A stretch of DNA of 64,000 bases from Turritopsis dohrnii (taxonomy: Eukaryota > Cnidaria > Hydrozoa > Anthoathecata > Oceaniidae): assembly GCA_027922465.2 (NCBI GenBank), contig BQMF02000002.1, positions 1,364,001 through 1,428,000 on the forward strand, read 5' to 3'. Below, piece by piece: positions 44,401-58,748 of this stretch. Each line of letters begins with the position of its first letter. Position 1 is the first letter of the stretch. Under the pieces are notes generated by a model. The model saw nothing but the letters and a program-made list of their open reading frames with translations. It searched no databases and had not been told where the DNA came from. The position numbers and the translations under genes are program-made.

Positions 44401-47400
44401 TTCGTTGTGAGAGAATTATTTCTTTTTTGTGTGCGAAGTCAGTGCGAAACAAATACATTGCAACCCCAATCGAACTTTTTTGGCTGGTGAACCAATAGGG
44501 ATAGCGTTTTGTTTTATTATTATTGTCAATTTTATATTTCAAGGACCACCGCTGACTTGGGTTTGAAAACAATACATCAACTAAATACAAAGAAACTAAC
44601 TGATTAAACATTTTGGACAAAAAGCAGCAGTGGCATAACATGGCAGCATGTTCGGTTTGCCAGTGTTGTATCCTAACGCTTGCCCGACTGTCTGAGACGG
44701 GTGAAACTTTTTTTCAAGCAATCAAAATGTTTAAAAACCGAAGCTTTCCTTGCCCGACAGGTGAAAATGGTGTGTCATGAAACAAAATGTTTTTTGCTTT
44801 TCTTTTAATAATTTAATTTCTTTTAATTGATACGCGCCTCTGATCGAACATGTTTTATATTCACTTATTCATTTAGCACGTGCCTTTTTCTCTCCTCCCG
44901 TGTGAACTTTTTAAGAAGAGAAACCATTTTCCCCGTGTTTGATAGCACCCATGTTAGAGTGCGTAACTTTTTTAAAACAAAAGCTAATAAAAAGTTGAAG
45001 TTTTTTCTCCCTACGTTTTGAGTGTATTGTTGTACTCATCAACGATTGGTTTTAAAAAATAAATAAGTAACACATGAAAAATCTGAAAAATAGTTGATGT
45101 AACACTGATGTAACACTGACTGCACACCAGAGATTGTGACTTCGAATCTACTTCTGGCTGAACACAAGTTGTACGAGCCGTTTATAAGGAAATTTGACGT
45201 TTATTGATACAGTGATACAGAGCAGGTGGACATGGGCGGCGAGCGCCGCCGCCTTGGCTGCTAGTATAATATAATTAGTTTATGACCAATTATATCTCCT
45301 GGCTACATTTTGCTCAATACTGAAACTGACATGTAATGATAGTTAAAGGAAATTTTATGTCAAATTGTGAAAGATTTGTTAGGTTACACAATTTTTCGTG
45401 GACCACTGCAAATTTTCATTGTACGAAAATCATAAAAAACTGACGTTGGAAATCTTGTATGCATCCTCTATTCTGATTTTTCAAAAAATTATTTTATTGA
45501 TGTTGGAGGTCACAAAATGTGAGTATTTCTTACACTACACATGTGGTACTTTCATATTGCATCACAAAATAGCATTTTGTAAGTTTAAATTAATATTGTC
45601 AAATTTTGTTTAATATTCTGTTTGAATTTGTTTTGTTATTTGCATATTTTTGTCTGTTGCATTGAAACATTTTCCTTTCACTATTGCAAAGTCAAATTTT
45701 GAAAGAATATGATTGTGGTTGTATTGAACGAGATTTAACATCTAAGCTACTTCCAGAGCCAGGCAAAAGAAAGAGAAATCTTCACTCTGGAGCTGTTTTC
45801 TTGTACTGTTAAAACTGCATTAAAAATAATGAAAGTGATTTCTTAATTTTTTTTTTAAAAAAAAAAGACATTTTTATTCCTGAGATATTGCCATTTAGTT
45901 TTAGTGATATTTTGTTGGAAGGTTGTATGTACAGTGGCAAACAACTACGGTTACGAAATTTCAAAAGAAATTTATTGCCATTGTTACTACAGCTTGGTTC
46001 CGGGCTTATTATTTTTTGCTGGCAAACCCATAAATCAGCATCAAACACTGTTATTTTGGTGAATTCATATTTTTGGTTAAAATTGTTTCATTTTCTAAAA
46101 TTTTATTTCCCTTGCCTGAGCAGATCTTTATTTTATTGGTTTCATAGCAATAGAAACAGTAGAGACCTGGAAACAAGCTAAGATAACTAAGCAATAACTC
46201 CTTTTGGTGACTTGTCACAATGGCAATATCTTGGGAATTTAAAATGATTTTCAAAAATTCAAAAACCGACTTTCATCATTTTAAAATTCTTCCAAATGGT
46301 CCACGAAAAAACAAGTTTGAGTTTAGTTTCCCTTTAAAATGAAGGTGAGTATTTCTAGAGAGAACTTTCCCTATTCGTCAAGCCAACATTATAAAAATTT
46401 TCACTTGTGTTTTTCCTACATCCATGTTTTGTCCCAATGTTGGACCTTCAAAGTTATGGAAGTCAAAGATTACTAAAGGCGCTGTGATGATTATGATTAT
46501 TTAGTTAAGGGTACATCTTCACTTGGTGAAAATCAAATGTCTTTTGAAGAATAATAATTAAGTTTGCTAAATTTGACATATTTTCTATCAAAAGTTTTCA
46601 TTTTCGACTGACTTTCTCTGAGTGTAAATACATCTTCATGAAAATAAAGGTAAATATTTTTACCTAGGGATTTATCAATAAGGTAAACTAGCCGCCAAGG
46701 CGGCGTCGCTCGCCGCCCATGTTCAGCATGCGTTGACTTCACGAAAAATAAAATTAAGGAATGGCAACCGAAAGTGTTACCATGTTGTAGAGCTCGAAAA
46801 ACTGATTAAAAAAATGTATGGGATCGTTCCGCTACGATCAACCGTTACAGAGATATCATTCTTCAAAGATTTTGATGACGTCACAGACCCCTCCCAAAAA
46901 AGTTAGACCCAAATTTTTTGTCACCCCATCGCCTGTATCGCGGACCCGAAAAAATTTCAGTTATCCTAGCGACAGATTCGAAATCAAATATCAAATATCA
47001 GTTTAAACAATGGTTCCAAAAAACCCCAAATTTCATGTGTTATTTATTTGCACTCAAAACGTAGAGAGAAAAAAACTTTTTATTAGCTTTTGTTTTAAAA
47101 AAGTTACACGCTCTCTAACATGGGTGCTATCAAACAGGGGGAAAATGGTTTCTCTTCTTAAAAAGTTCACACGGAGGAGAGAAAAAAAGCACGTGCTAAA
47201 TGAATAAATAGAATAAAAAAACGTTCGATTAGAACGCTAAAAGAACAAATTAAATTATTAAAAGAAAAGCAAAAAAAAAAAAAAAAAAACATTTTGTTTT
47301 GATATGATACTCTTTTTTTACCTATCGGTTTTTAAACATTCTGATTGCTCAAAAAAAAAGTTCACCCGTCTCAGACAGTCAGGCAAGAGTTAGTGGCAAA

Positions 47401-50400
47401 CCGAACATATGCTGCCACGTTCTGCCACTGCTGCTTTTTGTCCAAAATATTTAATCAGTTAGTGACTTTGTATTTAGTTGATGTACTGTTTTCAAAGCCA
47501 AGTCAATAATGTGGAATATAAAACTAACAATAATGATAAAAACAAAACGTTATTCCTATTAGTTCATCAGCCAAAAAAAGTCACGTTCGATTGGGGTTGC
47601 AATGTATTTGCTTCGAACTCACGTCGCACACAAAAAAAGAAATAATTTCGCTCACAACTCAATCTACCATTTTGCGTGACTTACAAACAAACAAACAAAC
47701 AAACAAACAAACAGACAGAGAATCGGCTATTAATATATAGATTAGAATTCTACTGAACGGTTTCTATTTGCATAACTTTCCCTTTTTTAATTTTCAATCA
47801 AAACAAGCTTCCTTATATGTATATGTATTATGTATTACACCATAAGAAAAGAAGGCATGAACGTACTTGTACACTGTTTTGTTGATTTTTGTTTAGCTGT
47901 TGATGGAAATTGGAATTCCTGGGCTGATGTTGCAGGTCAAACTTGCTCTGTAACCTGCGGTGGTGGTTTTATCAATCAAGAACGTTCTTGTAATGATCCA
48001 GCAGCAGCTGGTGGTGGTGCTGATTGTGTTGGTGATGCAACACGAACTGAAACTTGTGCAACTTCTCCATGTCCAGGTATGTTGTTGAGAAAATTTATAA
48101 AACAGCATAACGTAGTAAATTGAGTTTTCCCTATAGTTTCATAGTCTGTGTAATTATGATTATTGTATTATGATTGTTCTGAGGTCTTCAAGGATACTTT
48201 AAAGAGTCAGCAACTTAATATTTTCTCGATTAGAAATAATGATCTCACTGACGTATCCAGTGGGATTTTGATACCGCGAGTGCGGTATCGGCGCCCAAAC
48301 TCAGGCGCCCAAACTCTGACTTTTCAAAAAAAAAAAAGTAACATTTTTTTTTTTTTTTTTTTAAACTGCACTCACAAAGATTCCTTCTAACATTAAACAA
48401 ACTAATAAAACTTTATTAGCTTATTTACAACCTATTTTGTGCACTGTGTGACAATTAATTTTTCATTCGTCTATGTTGCTTATTAAACGATGGCGTCACG
48501 ACAAATATTTTTGCATGCAGGTGATATTATCGAAAAAGAAAAGAAAACATTGCATTGCTTTTTGTTGCGCGTGATATATTTATTGAAAGAAACAAAACTT
48601 GCATTGTGTATTTCTTTTCGTTGCACATGTTTTTCAAATCAATGCTTCTTTATACACAACTCATCTTTCGTGCACGCGATTAATGCGAATCGTTTTAGTT
48701 GGCCCTGAAAAATTGACTGATGAGGATTACGAGTCATTGATCGATGCGTATAGTGCGAGTACCAATACGCGCATTGAACTCTGATCTTTTATCACTGCAA
48801 GTTGTCTTTATTTTCGGAGTTTTTTGTTACCCACGAACCTGTGTAATTAAGCTTTTCGGGAAAAGCTGATGCATCAACGCCATTTCGTATTCGAAAAAAT
48901 AATACACAATTTTACATAATTGAAACCACAAGTAGAACGAATTAGATTTTATACAGGTCATTCGAAATTCAATTGTGAAATTATGAAGTATAAAGAGAAA
49001 GGCACTCAGTCTCCTGTGTTTGGGGTTCACAGGTTAAATCGTCCCCCTTACTTCACTTTCCTTCAATACCTTTGAGAGTATACATAAGCGTGTACATTCA
49101 CATTACGATTGATTATTCCACGTCTTGGATGCCATGTACGGGCCAATTGAGCATGTTAACCTACTGTCTTCTGTAATAATTATGATACTGAATGGAAGTG
49201 CATTTTCCAGCAATGTAAACCACATAAAAATAAAACATTTTCCGCCCCTCAGGCCTCACCATGGGGCCTTCGGGTGACGATGAAACAAGCAAATTTTGAA
49301 ATGAGCAAAGCGGTGTCCCCAAATAATCTCTGGATACGACACTGGATCTAATGAAACTATACATTTTAGAATGGGTTAAATTTACATCTACCCTCAAAAG
49401 CTAAATTTCACTCCACTTATTGAAATTATTATAATTAGTGCAGATATGGTTTATGAATTGAATATTAAACAAACAGATTTGCATAATTGCGTCCATTGCC
49501 ATGATAGTTTTTGTCACAGGAAACATTTTTCCAGAGATCATCTCCTGAAAGATCCAACATTTTGATGGTAGAAAAGATGGTTTTTAGGCGAGGCCAAAAA
49601 TTTAAACAAGATCTTTTGACAAAAGCAATTATTTTATGACTGGTTTTTGGAAGTGCATACACCTGTATGCATATTTTGATAGGGAGTGGTCCTTAACAGC
49701 ATCTAAACTTGACTCTCTTAGCAGTAAGATGTGAAATGCCAAGGTGTTCACTGGCACTAACTTCAAAATAGAGTATAGTTTTCAGAACACTTGAAGCTAT
49801 AAACAGAACACCCATACGGTTTAAGAGTTTGAAATCTATGCAGGGGTGGCAGAGCCGGGGGCTAGGGCTTCTAGGAGATACCATGGATGTCATCGCTGAA
49901 GTAGCTGAAATTTGATGGTTTCAATTTTGACGGATTTGTTTGATTTTTCATTCATTATTCAAAAGTGATGTATAATGTTAATATTTAATTCTGGTGTTAT
50001 CATGCAAAAGAAGAAGTTGCAAGAAAAGAAACTCAGACTTTACTCTGAAAAGGCCTTGATTTTGATGTTATTTGAATGTATTTCAATCTGTTGCTTTGTT
50101 ACTTGTTATGTAAAGAAAGCTAATTCTGAGTTTTGTCTGTACGATATGTTGCAGTTGATGGTGGCTGGAGTCCCTGGACCTCTGTGGCTGGACAGTCTTG
50201 CTCGGAGACATGTGGTGGTGGTCAAGTCATGGTAGCACGAATTTGTAACAGCCCTACACCTTCTAACGGTGGCGCAAGTTGTGTTGGTGTGAATGTACGC
50301 TTTGACGTATGTAATGATCAACCATGTCCTGGTAAGTTATAAAAATTTCATTTTTATTTATGGTTAGTTATGAGTGTGGAAGTTTTCATTAATAACAAAC

Positions 50401-53400
50401 AGCTATTCTAATGAAATAGATGGTATTAAGTTATGATAATTAAGAGTGTGAAAGAGCCTTGCCACCCGTATCCTTGGGGTGGATTCAAAAATTCATACGA
50501 AATTCTATATTTTATTCTACACCTTACCTCCTTGGCCTCTTCTCCATTTGAACACAAAAGTTACTGCTTTTTATATTTGATTGATTTGCAATAATTTATG
50601 AGAATGATCTACTTTTAATGAAGAGTAGTACAGTTTTCTAGTCTTTTACAATGAGACAACTATCACGTTAAAACTGGTACTTTTAAAACATCAGTTTTAC
50701 AATACAATAATTTGTGTTTTTCATGACAGTTGATGGTGAATGGGGTGACTGGGCTGATGCTGACGGTGCTTCATGCTCTGTGAGTTGTGGTGGTGGCACC
50801 GTGAATCAGGAACGTTTTTGTGATGACCCCAATCCTGTTGGTGGTGGTTTGGATTGTGTTGGTGAATCGTCACGAACTGCAGACTGTGGAGATATTGTAT
50901 GCCCAGGTATGTTTCTTTTAATTCCTTTACGTAAATTGTCAGAAAAGATCAAAATAATTTGCAATTCACACTATCAATAGTGCTTTTGCATGGCATTTTC
51001 CTTGATGCTCATAAAAACACTTTTTGGTCGATAATGCTTAAATTACCTAAAAGGGTAGATTTCACCAGCATACGTAAATTCTAATTTCATAAGCTAAACC
51101 AGTATAGAGATTTGATGTTTTACTATAATTTTTGCATGAATTACCTCAGCATGATTTGCATTGGGTTTAAATGACGAATGCTGGGCTTAAGTTGAGCTGA
51201 AATTGATGCTTTCAATTTTGACAAATTTGTTTGAATTTCATTCATTATTCAAAAGTGATGTATAATGTTAATATATAATTCTGGTTTTATCATGCAAAAG
51301 AAGAAGTTGCAAGAGAAGAACTCAGACTTTACTCTGAAAAGACTTTGATTTTGATGTTATTTGAATGTATTTCAATCTGTTGCTTTGTTACTTGTTATGT
51401 AAAGAAAGCTAATCCTGAGTTTTGTCTATACAATATGTTGCAGTTGATGGTGGCTGGAGTCCCTGGACCTCTGTGGCTGGACAGTTTTGCTCGGAAACAT
51501 GCGGTGATGGTGAAGTCATGGTAGCACGAATTTGTAACAGCCCTACACCTTCTAATGGTGGCGCAAGTTGTGTTGGTGTGAATGTACGCTATGACGTATG
51601 TAATGATCAACCATGTCCTGGTAAGTTATGAGCATTTCATTTTTATTTATAGTTAGTTATGAGTGTAGAAGTCTTCATTAATAACAAAAAGCTATTCTAA
51701 TGAAACAGACTGTATTAAGTTATGATAATTAAGAGTGTGAAGGAGCCTTGCCACCCGTATCCTTGGGGTGGATTCAAAAATTCATACGAAATTCTATATT
51801 TTATTCTACACCTTACCTCCTTGGCCTCTTCTCCATTTGAACACAAAAGTTACTGCTTTTTATATTTGATTGATTTGCAATAATTTATGAGAATGATCTA
51901 CTTTTAATGAAGAGTAGTACAGTTTTCTAGTCTTTTACAATGGGACAACAATTACCTTAACTGGTATTTTTTAAACATTAGTACTATAATACAATATTTT
52001 GTGTTTTTCATGACAGCTGATGGTGAATGGGGTGACTGGGCTGATGCTGACGGTGCTTCATGCTCTGTGAGTTGTGGTGGTGGCACCGTGAATCAGGAAC
52101 GTTTTTGTGATGACCCCAGTCCTGTTGGTGGTGGTTTGGATTGTGTCGGTGAATCGTCACGAACTGCAGACTGTGGAGATATTGTATGCCCAGGTATGTT
52201 TCTTTTAATTCCTTTACATTAAATTGTCAGAAAAGATCAAAGTAATTTCTTGCAATTCGGACTATCAATAATGCTTTGCATGGCATTCTCCGTGTGATGT
52301 TCATGAAACCATTTTTTGGTCAATAATGCTTAAATTACCTTAAAAAGATAGATTTCATCAGCATACGTAAATATTCTGAGTTCATAAGCTATTTATGAAA
52401 TCAAACCAACCGTACTTGAGAAATTTTGGAAAATATAAAAATAGGATAGTAGGATGGTTCTCTATTTCAGTTTCAAAAAAAATATTTCTTACATTTATTT
52501 TTTTATCTATTTCAATATTTAAACAGGATGACCTATTCAGTATTATATACAATAAAACTGCTATCAATTAGGGTCCTATGTATATAAAAAACTAAATTTG
52601 TGTATTAAAAATTAGTTCAAAAGTAAAATGTTATATAATCATATTAAGCAAAAAATGAAAAGTCAGAAAGTTAAGCACCTGAGCAAAGATCGGAAAGAAA
52701 AATATCAAAACAGGTGACATAGCTAAAAACGTAAGAGAGAGTTGAAGCCATATGTATGAACGTTCAGTGGGCACAAAACATACAAACAAACAAAAAATAC
52801 TCTCTGATACTCTATACTATAATGTTATACTTTGTAACATCACAATTTGAAATGAAATGAAATCTTTCTGAAAAGAGATATTTATTCTTTGGACCTTCCT
52901 TTCTTCTTTTGTAGTGGATGGTATCTGGTCTGCATGGACAGACAATCCAGGTGCGACATGTTCTGTCACTTGTGGCCAAGGCACTCTCCCTCAAGTACGT
53001 TTTTGTGATGATCCCAGTCCAATGGATGGTGGTCTCGATTGTTCAGGAGAGTCAACAAGAGATGTGCCATGTGATGCACCTCAAGTCTGTTTAGGTTGGG
53101 ATGCTAAATGTAGTTCTTTCTTTACTTTTGTACTTAGGCAGGGCTCCCACAAGTCATATATTTCATATATTTCATATATTTTTGTAAAAATGGTGAAAAT
53201 GTCATATATTATCATATATTTTGAGATTTTTTCATATATTTCATATATTTTCAAATCTTTTTCAGTAGCTGAGAGTCAGAATTGGTTTTTATCATCTTTT
53301 TTTAATTATTGTTCATATAGGCTGTCCATTAAAAATTTCAATTTGTTCATACAATTATCAACTTTGATTGCTTAGTAGATTAAGTTATTACTTAGTAGTA

Positions 53401-56400
53401 TACATATAGTTTTACATAGTATTGACATGCATTTTTCATGAACTTCTCTTCATTTTATAGAAAACTTAAAAGGAGTATCGAGTATTGAGCTTTTTACTAT
53501 TAGCTTTAACAGTTGTATACCTGATTTGTATTTGAGTTTTATAAAAACAGAAGTGTCTGTTCATGTAACAAGAACTAGTTTCAAATTACGAGGAATTGTT
53601 TCTGAGCTTGATTATTTCGGTTGTAGTACAGTGAACTCCTTATAATTCTAACACCCAAAAGAAATTTGTTTCTAGTTATGTATAGTTTAAGTTATGAAGG
53701 GATTCACCCAAATTATGAAGGTTCAAGTTGTAGAGAGTATGTTGTAATGCGACTAGTGAAAGATCATATAGTTAAAAATGGAGGTTTATTAAAAGTGAAG
53801 TGTGATAAATCACTCATAAAATCTTGTCAACATGCAAAAATGAGGTATGATGCTTTTTTGTCTGCTAAGAGAGAACTGGGGGAGAAGGAAAGAAAAGAGA
53901 AGGAGAAGAGGAAGAACGAAGTAATAGAAAAAAGTAAATTGCAAGATGAGATTGGACAACTGGAAAGAAATAAGTCAATCATGAAAGGGATAGAGGTAGC
54001 TGACAAATGTGTAGAGGAGGGAAATTCTGATCTTGGTGAAGTGATGAAAAAGAGTACCGTAAACAGGCAAAAGCTTATAGCCTGCCAAAGCAAAATTAAC
54101 ATGGGATTGAAACGAAAGGCAGTGCTTTCCTCAGAACTCCTAGTGTTAGACAATAAAAGTAAAGAGAAAAAGAGCAAGCAATAGTTCTTGTTCATCTATT
54201 ATAACTTGGATTATGTTGAGTATCATTTGTTATGTTCTGGACTTTCTGAAATTGTGTTGGGTTGTTTTCTTACTATGTTCGTTTGAACTGTAGTTTCTCT
54301 TTTCAATTCAGGATATTCGTTCTGAAAAACCAAAAAGATAGTATTATCTGTAGATTTCTCACTATTCAGGATTTAAAAGTATAAACGTCAATTCATCACT
54401 AGAACTTATACACAGAGAATTGCGAGATCTTGATCTTAATAAATCAGATTTATTGCTACACGCTTTTTTTTTTATAAGAACAATTTTATAAGAACACGAG
54501 CCTCAGATTTGGCCAAAAAATAAGAACAAAATAAGAACAACCCGAGGCTCAAATTAATGTTTCAAAAATTAAGAACAGCCTAAGCCTGAATTTTCTTATA
54601 AAATAAGAACAACTCATGATAGGAACAACTCATGACGTGAATTCTCTCACTGTCAAATGGTTTAGAAGTTGTTATTTTTTCACCTTGCATACTCATATCG
54701 GGTCATTAACTGAACAGCAACCATGCTTTTAAACAGTTGTTTTTAAAAAGATTTATTTTAATTTTACTGGAAATTCCATAAATAAGAACAAAATAAGGCT
54801 GAAATTTGAAACTGTGTTCTTAAAGCTAAGAACAAAATAAGAACAATTCAGGCTGAAAAAGGCTCAAAAAATAAGAACAGCCAGCCTCGGGTCAGATTTT
54901 ACTGGTTCTTATAAAAAAAAAAGCGTGTACTTGTGTTTCTAATTTTGTCAAAAGTCAAAAGTACTAACAGTTTGTATTTGCACAATTACCTCAGGTCTGA
55001 AAAACATATATTTTAGCAAAAAATCATATATTTTACCCATTTTTTTCATATATTTCCATATATTTTAGCCGTTTTTGGCCATATATTCATATATATGATA
55101 GTCAAAATTTCTGTGGGAGGCCTGCTTAGGTATACAAGCTTTGTTTTGAGTGTAAGCATTCTGGACTTCAGTCTCCACATGAAGAGTGTATTTAAACGGA
55201 TGCATGAAGTTCTGAGAAGATAAGAGCAATTTCTCCCAAATTTTAATACTAACTATACACTACTGATGACAATTATTGGATATTTATATGCATTATGTTT
55301 ACATCTTCCAATTCAAAACTTTTCTTGATTTGTTACTCTAAGAAATTCGGAATTAGTTTTTTGTAAAACTGGAAGAAGGTATTTACACCTAAGTCAAATA
55401 AAAAGATCAGAAACCGAAATTCTCATGCAATTTTCTATTCAATGTCCACTCTTTTTTTAAAAAAAAGAGCTCAGATAAAGCATTACTGCTAACTTTGTTA
55501 CTAAAGTAACTTATAAGAAAGAAGAGATGCTCCTAGAGAAGGTCATAAATGTCTGCAATTTTGTGAAGAATAAAGGGCAATAGTTTTATTCAGAATGCTG
55601 CCCGAAATATTAGCAAGCTGCTGATATTGGATAGCTTTTGTCTAAAAATTTTACAACTGATGAAAACCGAACTACTATAAGGAAAATTCATTTTTGTATT
55701 GATAGGGTTTCTTTGAGTTACTGAGATTTCATGAGGTATTCAAATAGATACTGTGAAAAAGATACATGGTTATACTCTTGCATAATTTTAATATCTGACG
55801 TTTTTTAAGATCCTGTGTATTCGGAATGGACTGACTGGTCCTCCTGCTCTGGTACATGTGGACCTGGAACAAGATCACGTCACCAAATCTGTCTCTTGAA
55901 CTGTAATGTACCACTGATCGAGAGTGAAAGTTGTGATGTAACAGGCAGTTGTCATTTACCTGAATGTCCTGGTAAGTTGCTCTTCTCCTTGGAAGATAGT
56001 ACAGATTGATGGAACTGTTTCGCAGCTTTTGCTTGTAAAATTTTACATTTCAGTAACTGATCCGCAACACTGTAACTTTGAGGAAGACTGTGATTGGTCA
56101 TCTTCACCAGGTGGATGGCAGATCGGACACCATACAGTTTCAACACAAACTGGTCCTGTTGTCGATCACACATTTGGACTAGGTATGCTTGCTTATGATT
56201 TTTGTATGGGCTGATAGTCAGAACACGACAAGTGTTTTTCCAAGATTAATTTCAGTTGTGTAGAAGAGCGTTCGTTAAAAAAGCTATAAATATCGGTAGA
56301 ATTCCAAGTTATTAATAAAGTTTTTTAATGGAATTGCTTTTGCAGGATGTGGCAATTTCTTATACATTGAAGCTTCGGACATGAGAGCTGGAGATTTAGC

Positions 56401-58705
56401 TCACTTTTCTTCACCCAATGTACCTGCAAATACATGGTGTCTTAGCTTTTTTGTGTCCATGTATTCAGCTGTCCCAATTCATATGGGCTCGCTTTTTGTT
56501 CAATATTATTTGGATGGTCTTGGTATGGTGACTTTGTGGAGCCATGAAGGAGTGCTGACTGGCGATACAGATTGGACCAATGTTACTTTAGAAATAAATG
56601 CTGACAGTGCAACGTTTGTATGTTATTTTTCGCTTAATTTATGGATAACTTTAACTAATAACTGAAGCTGTGGTGCAACAACCACTTACTTTCTATATTT
56701 GATATGATATTGATATATGTTATGATACTGTATTTTCTGTTATAAACTAGGTTCATCTAGTTTATGTAACAGCGATACATTATATAAGGTGCAGTTAATA
56801 CGAAATCATATAGATAACACCAATAAAAGTACAATCGACTTAAATAACTATAACAACTATGACCAGTTGTTTCCAAATAACACGGGGAACTCGCAGAAGA
56901 TCATAATGATCTAATCGTCGAGAACCGATTTAGTACCTACAGTAAATGTTTCATAGTCTTAGACATTTTGACAAGAATTTGTAGCGTTCGGATTTTATAA
57001 GATAAAGTGTGATCTAGTAAATAAGATGAGATGCAGAGGTAGGAAAATGAAACAAGGGTTGAGTTAGAGTTAGAAGTACTGTAACAGGTTTACAAATTCA
57101 TTAAGGATTTACTGTCTGTAGGGTTGGAAGGAGTAACGGAAACAGACCACACGTCCATGATATCTGATGTGGAATTGACTAAGTTTAGTTTTACAAATTG
57201 GTTTGACTAGCATTTTGTTCATTCGAGTTGTGTATTTGTTCTTGGCTTAAGGTGTATAGAGGTCATAGAAGACAGGTGGAGCGATTTCCATTTTACACTT
57301 AAACATAAATGTTAGGCTTTGAAAAATATTTAATTCATAAAGCGTTAATATGGCACACTCTTCAAAGGGAGGTTTAGTATGCGCATTGCGATCTTTGTTG
57401 TTTATAACCCTTATGGCATGTATCTGAGGAGGAGCAAGAGAAATTAACTTACTTTTTTTGTGTACTAGCCCATATTATGTTGGCATAGTTCAAATAACTA
57501 TGTACAAAAGCATAGTAAAGTTGTTTTAGTAGATGTTTGTTTAAAATATGTCTTGCTTCATCTAATACTCCATTGATACTTTAGAGTTGATATATTGAAT
57601 GTCGTCTGACCAATTTAAATTTTCATTTATTAACACACCAAGAAATTTTTAATTCAGTGTCACCTATTGATAGTTTGGGAAGTTCATTTGAATGGAATAG
57701 TGAAAATTTAGTTTTCTGAACATTTAACGACAGTTTCCCTGAAACTTGCCTGGCCACTTTTTGTAATTCTTCTTTCATGTCACTAAAGAGTTTTTTTATG
57801 TCATTGTTTGATAGAAATAAGTTTGTATCATCTGCAAACATTACTGGTTTAAAGTTTTGATGAACAGTTCACAAAATCGTATCGATAAATCTTATAGATA
57901 ACAAAAAGTGGAGAACCTAGTATTGAGCCTTGTGGTACCCAGTAGGTTATATTCAGTGGTTTGGAAAGATCTTTGCTTCCAAAACTCACATGTTACTTTC
58001 GGTTAGTTAAATAATTTTCAAGAATATTGTATGTGTTACTCCTAATGCCATTAGTGCTTGAGTTCTCGAAGTAAAATCTTGTGATCAACAGTATAGATTT
58101 ACTATCATTGAAAGATTCAGTGATATCGTTGACAAAAATTCTATGTTCCGTAGATACGTTTTTTTGAAATCCAAATTGTTTGGGGAAAATTAATGTCTTT
58201 GCAAGTGATTATAGATTTGATTATATAATATTCTTTCTGGAATCTTTGAAAAAACTGGAAGTACAGATATTGGTCTATAATTACCCATAATTGAGGGGTC
58301 ACCTGCTTTGTATACTGGTGTGACTTATGCAACTTTTCGTTGATCTGGAAAAATTCCTTCGTTAAAGCATTTTTTTTCAATATCTTATACAAAGGCATTT
58401 TGATTTGATCGTAAACATCTAGGACTACATTACTTGTTGTATCATCGCTTCTGCTGGAATTGAACTTATATTTGCATAGAAAGTATTAAATTCTTCAGCT
58501 TTTGCTGTTTCGTCATACAACATTCCTCTGTCAGTTTTCAGCTGTAGGTTAATTAATAATTAAAGATACTATGCTATGAGCAAAGGCATTGTTTATAACT
58601 CTGTGACAGTTTTATCTTAATTGTAGTTCAAACAATTCAAGTTAAAATCTCCGATAGCTAATAGTACCGTAATACTCTTTATTAAATTTTTCGATTTTTT
58701 TTCTT

Positions 58706-58748
<43 letters not shown>

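Larger units (their letters stand above)
49900..52390 (+). repeat. Tandem duplication of a two-exon TSP1 cassette
   Basis: The unit 49900-51100 (exons 5-6) is repeated at about 51189-52390 (exons 7-8), offset 1,289 bp, with high similarity through introns as well as exons. Exon pairs differ at only a few residues (e.g. GGGQ to GDGE, FDVC to YDVC, DPNP to DPSP). Confidence 0.9.
53139..55124 (+). mobile_element. ORF-carrying terminal-inverted element, copy 2
   Basis: CAGGGCTCCCACA and TGTGGGAGGCCTG are the ends. CTTAGG occurs directly on both sides (53133-53138 and 55125-55130), a probable 6-bp target duplication. It is the near-identical reverse counterpart of 10526-12143, with a 103-bp deletion between ATATGTATACTA repeats and a nested 469-bp insertion plus its duplicated TA. 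Those two changes exactly account for the length difference (1,618 versus 1,986 bp). Confidence 0.9.
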
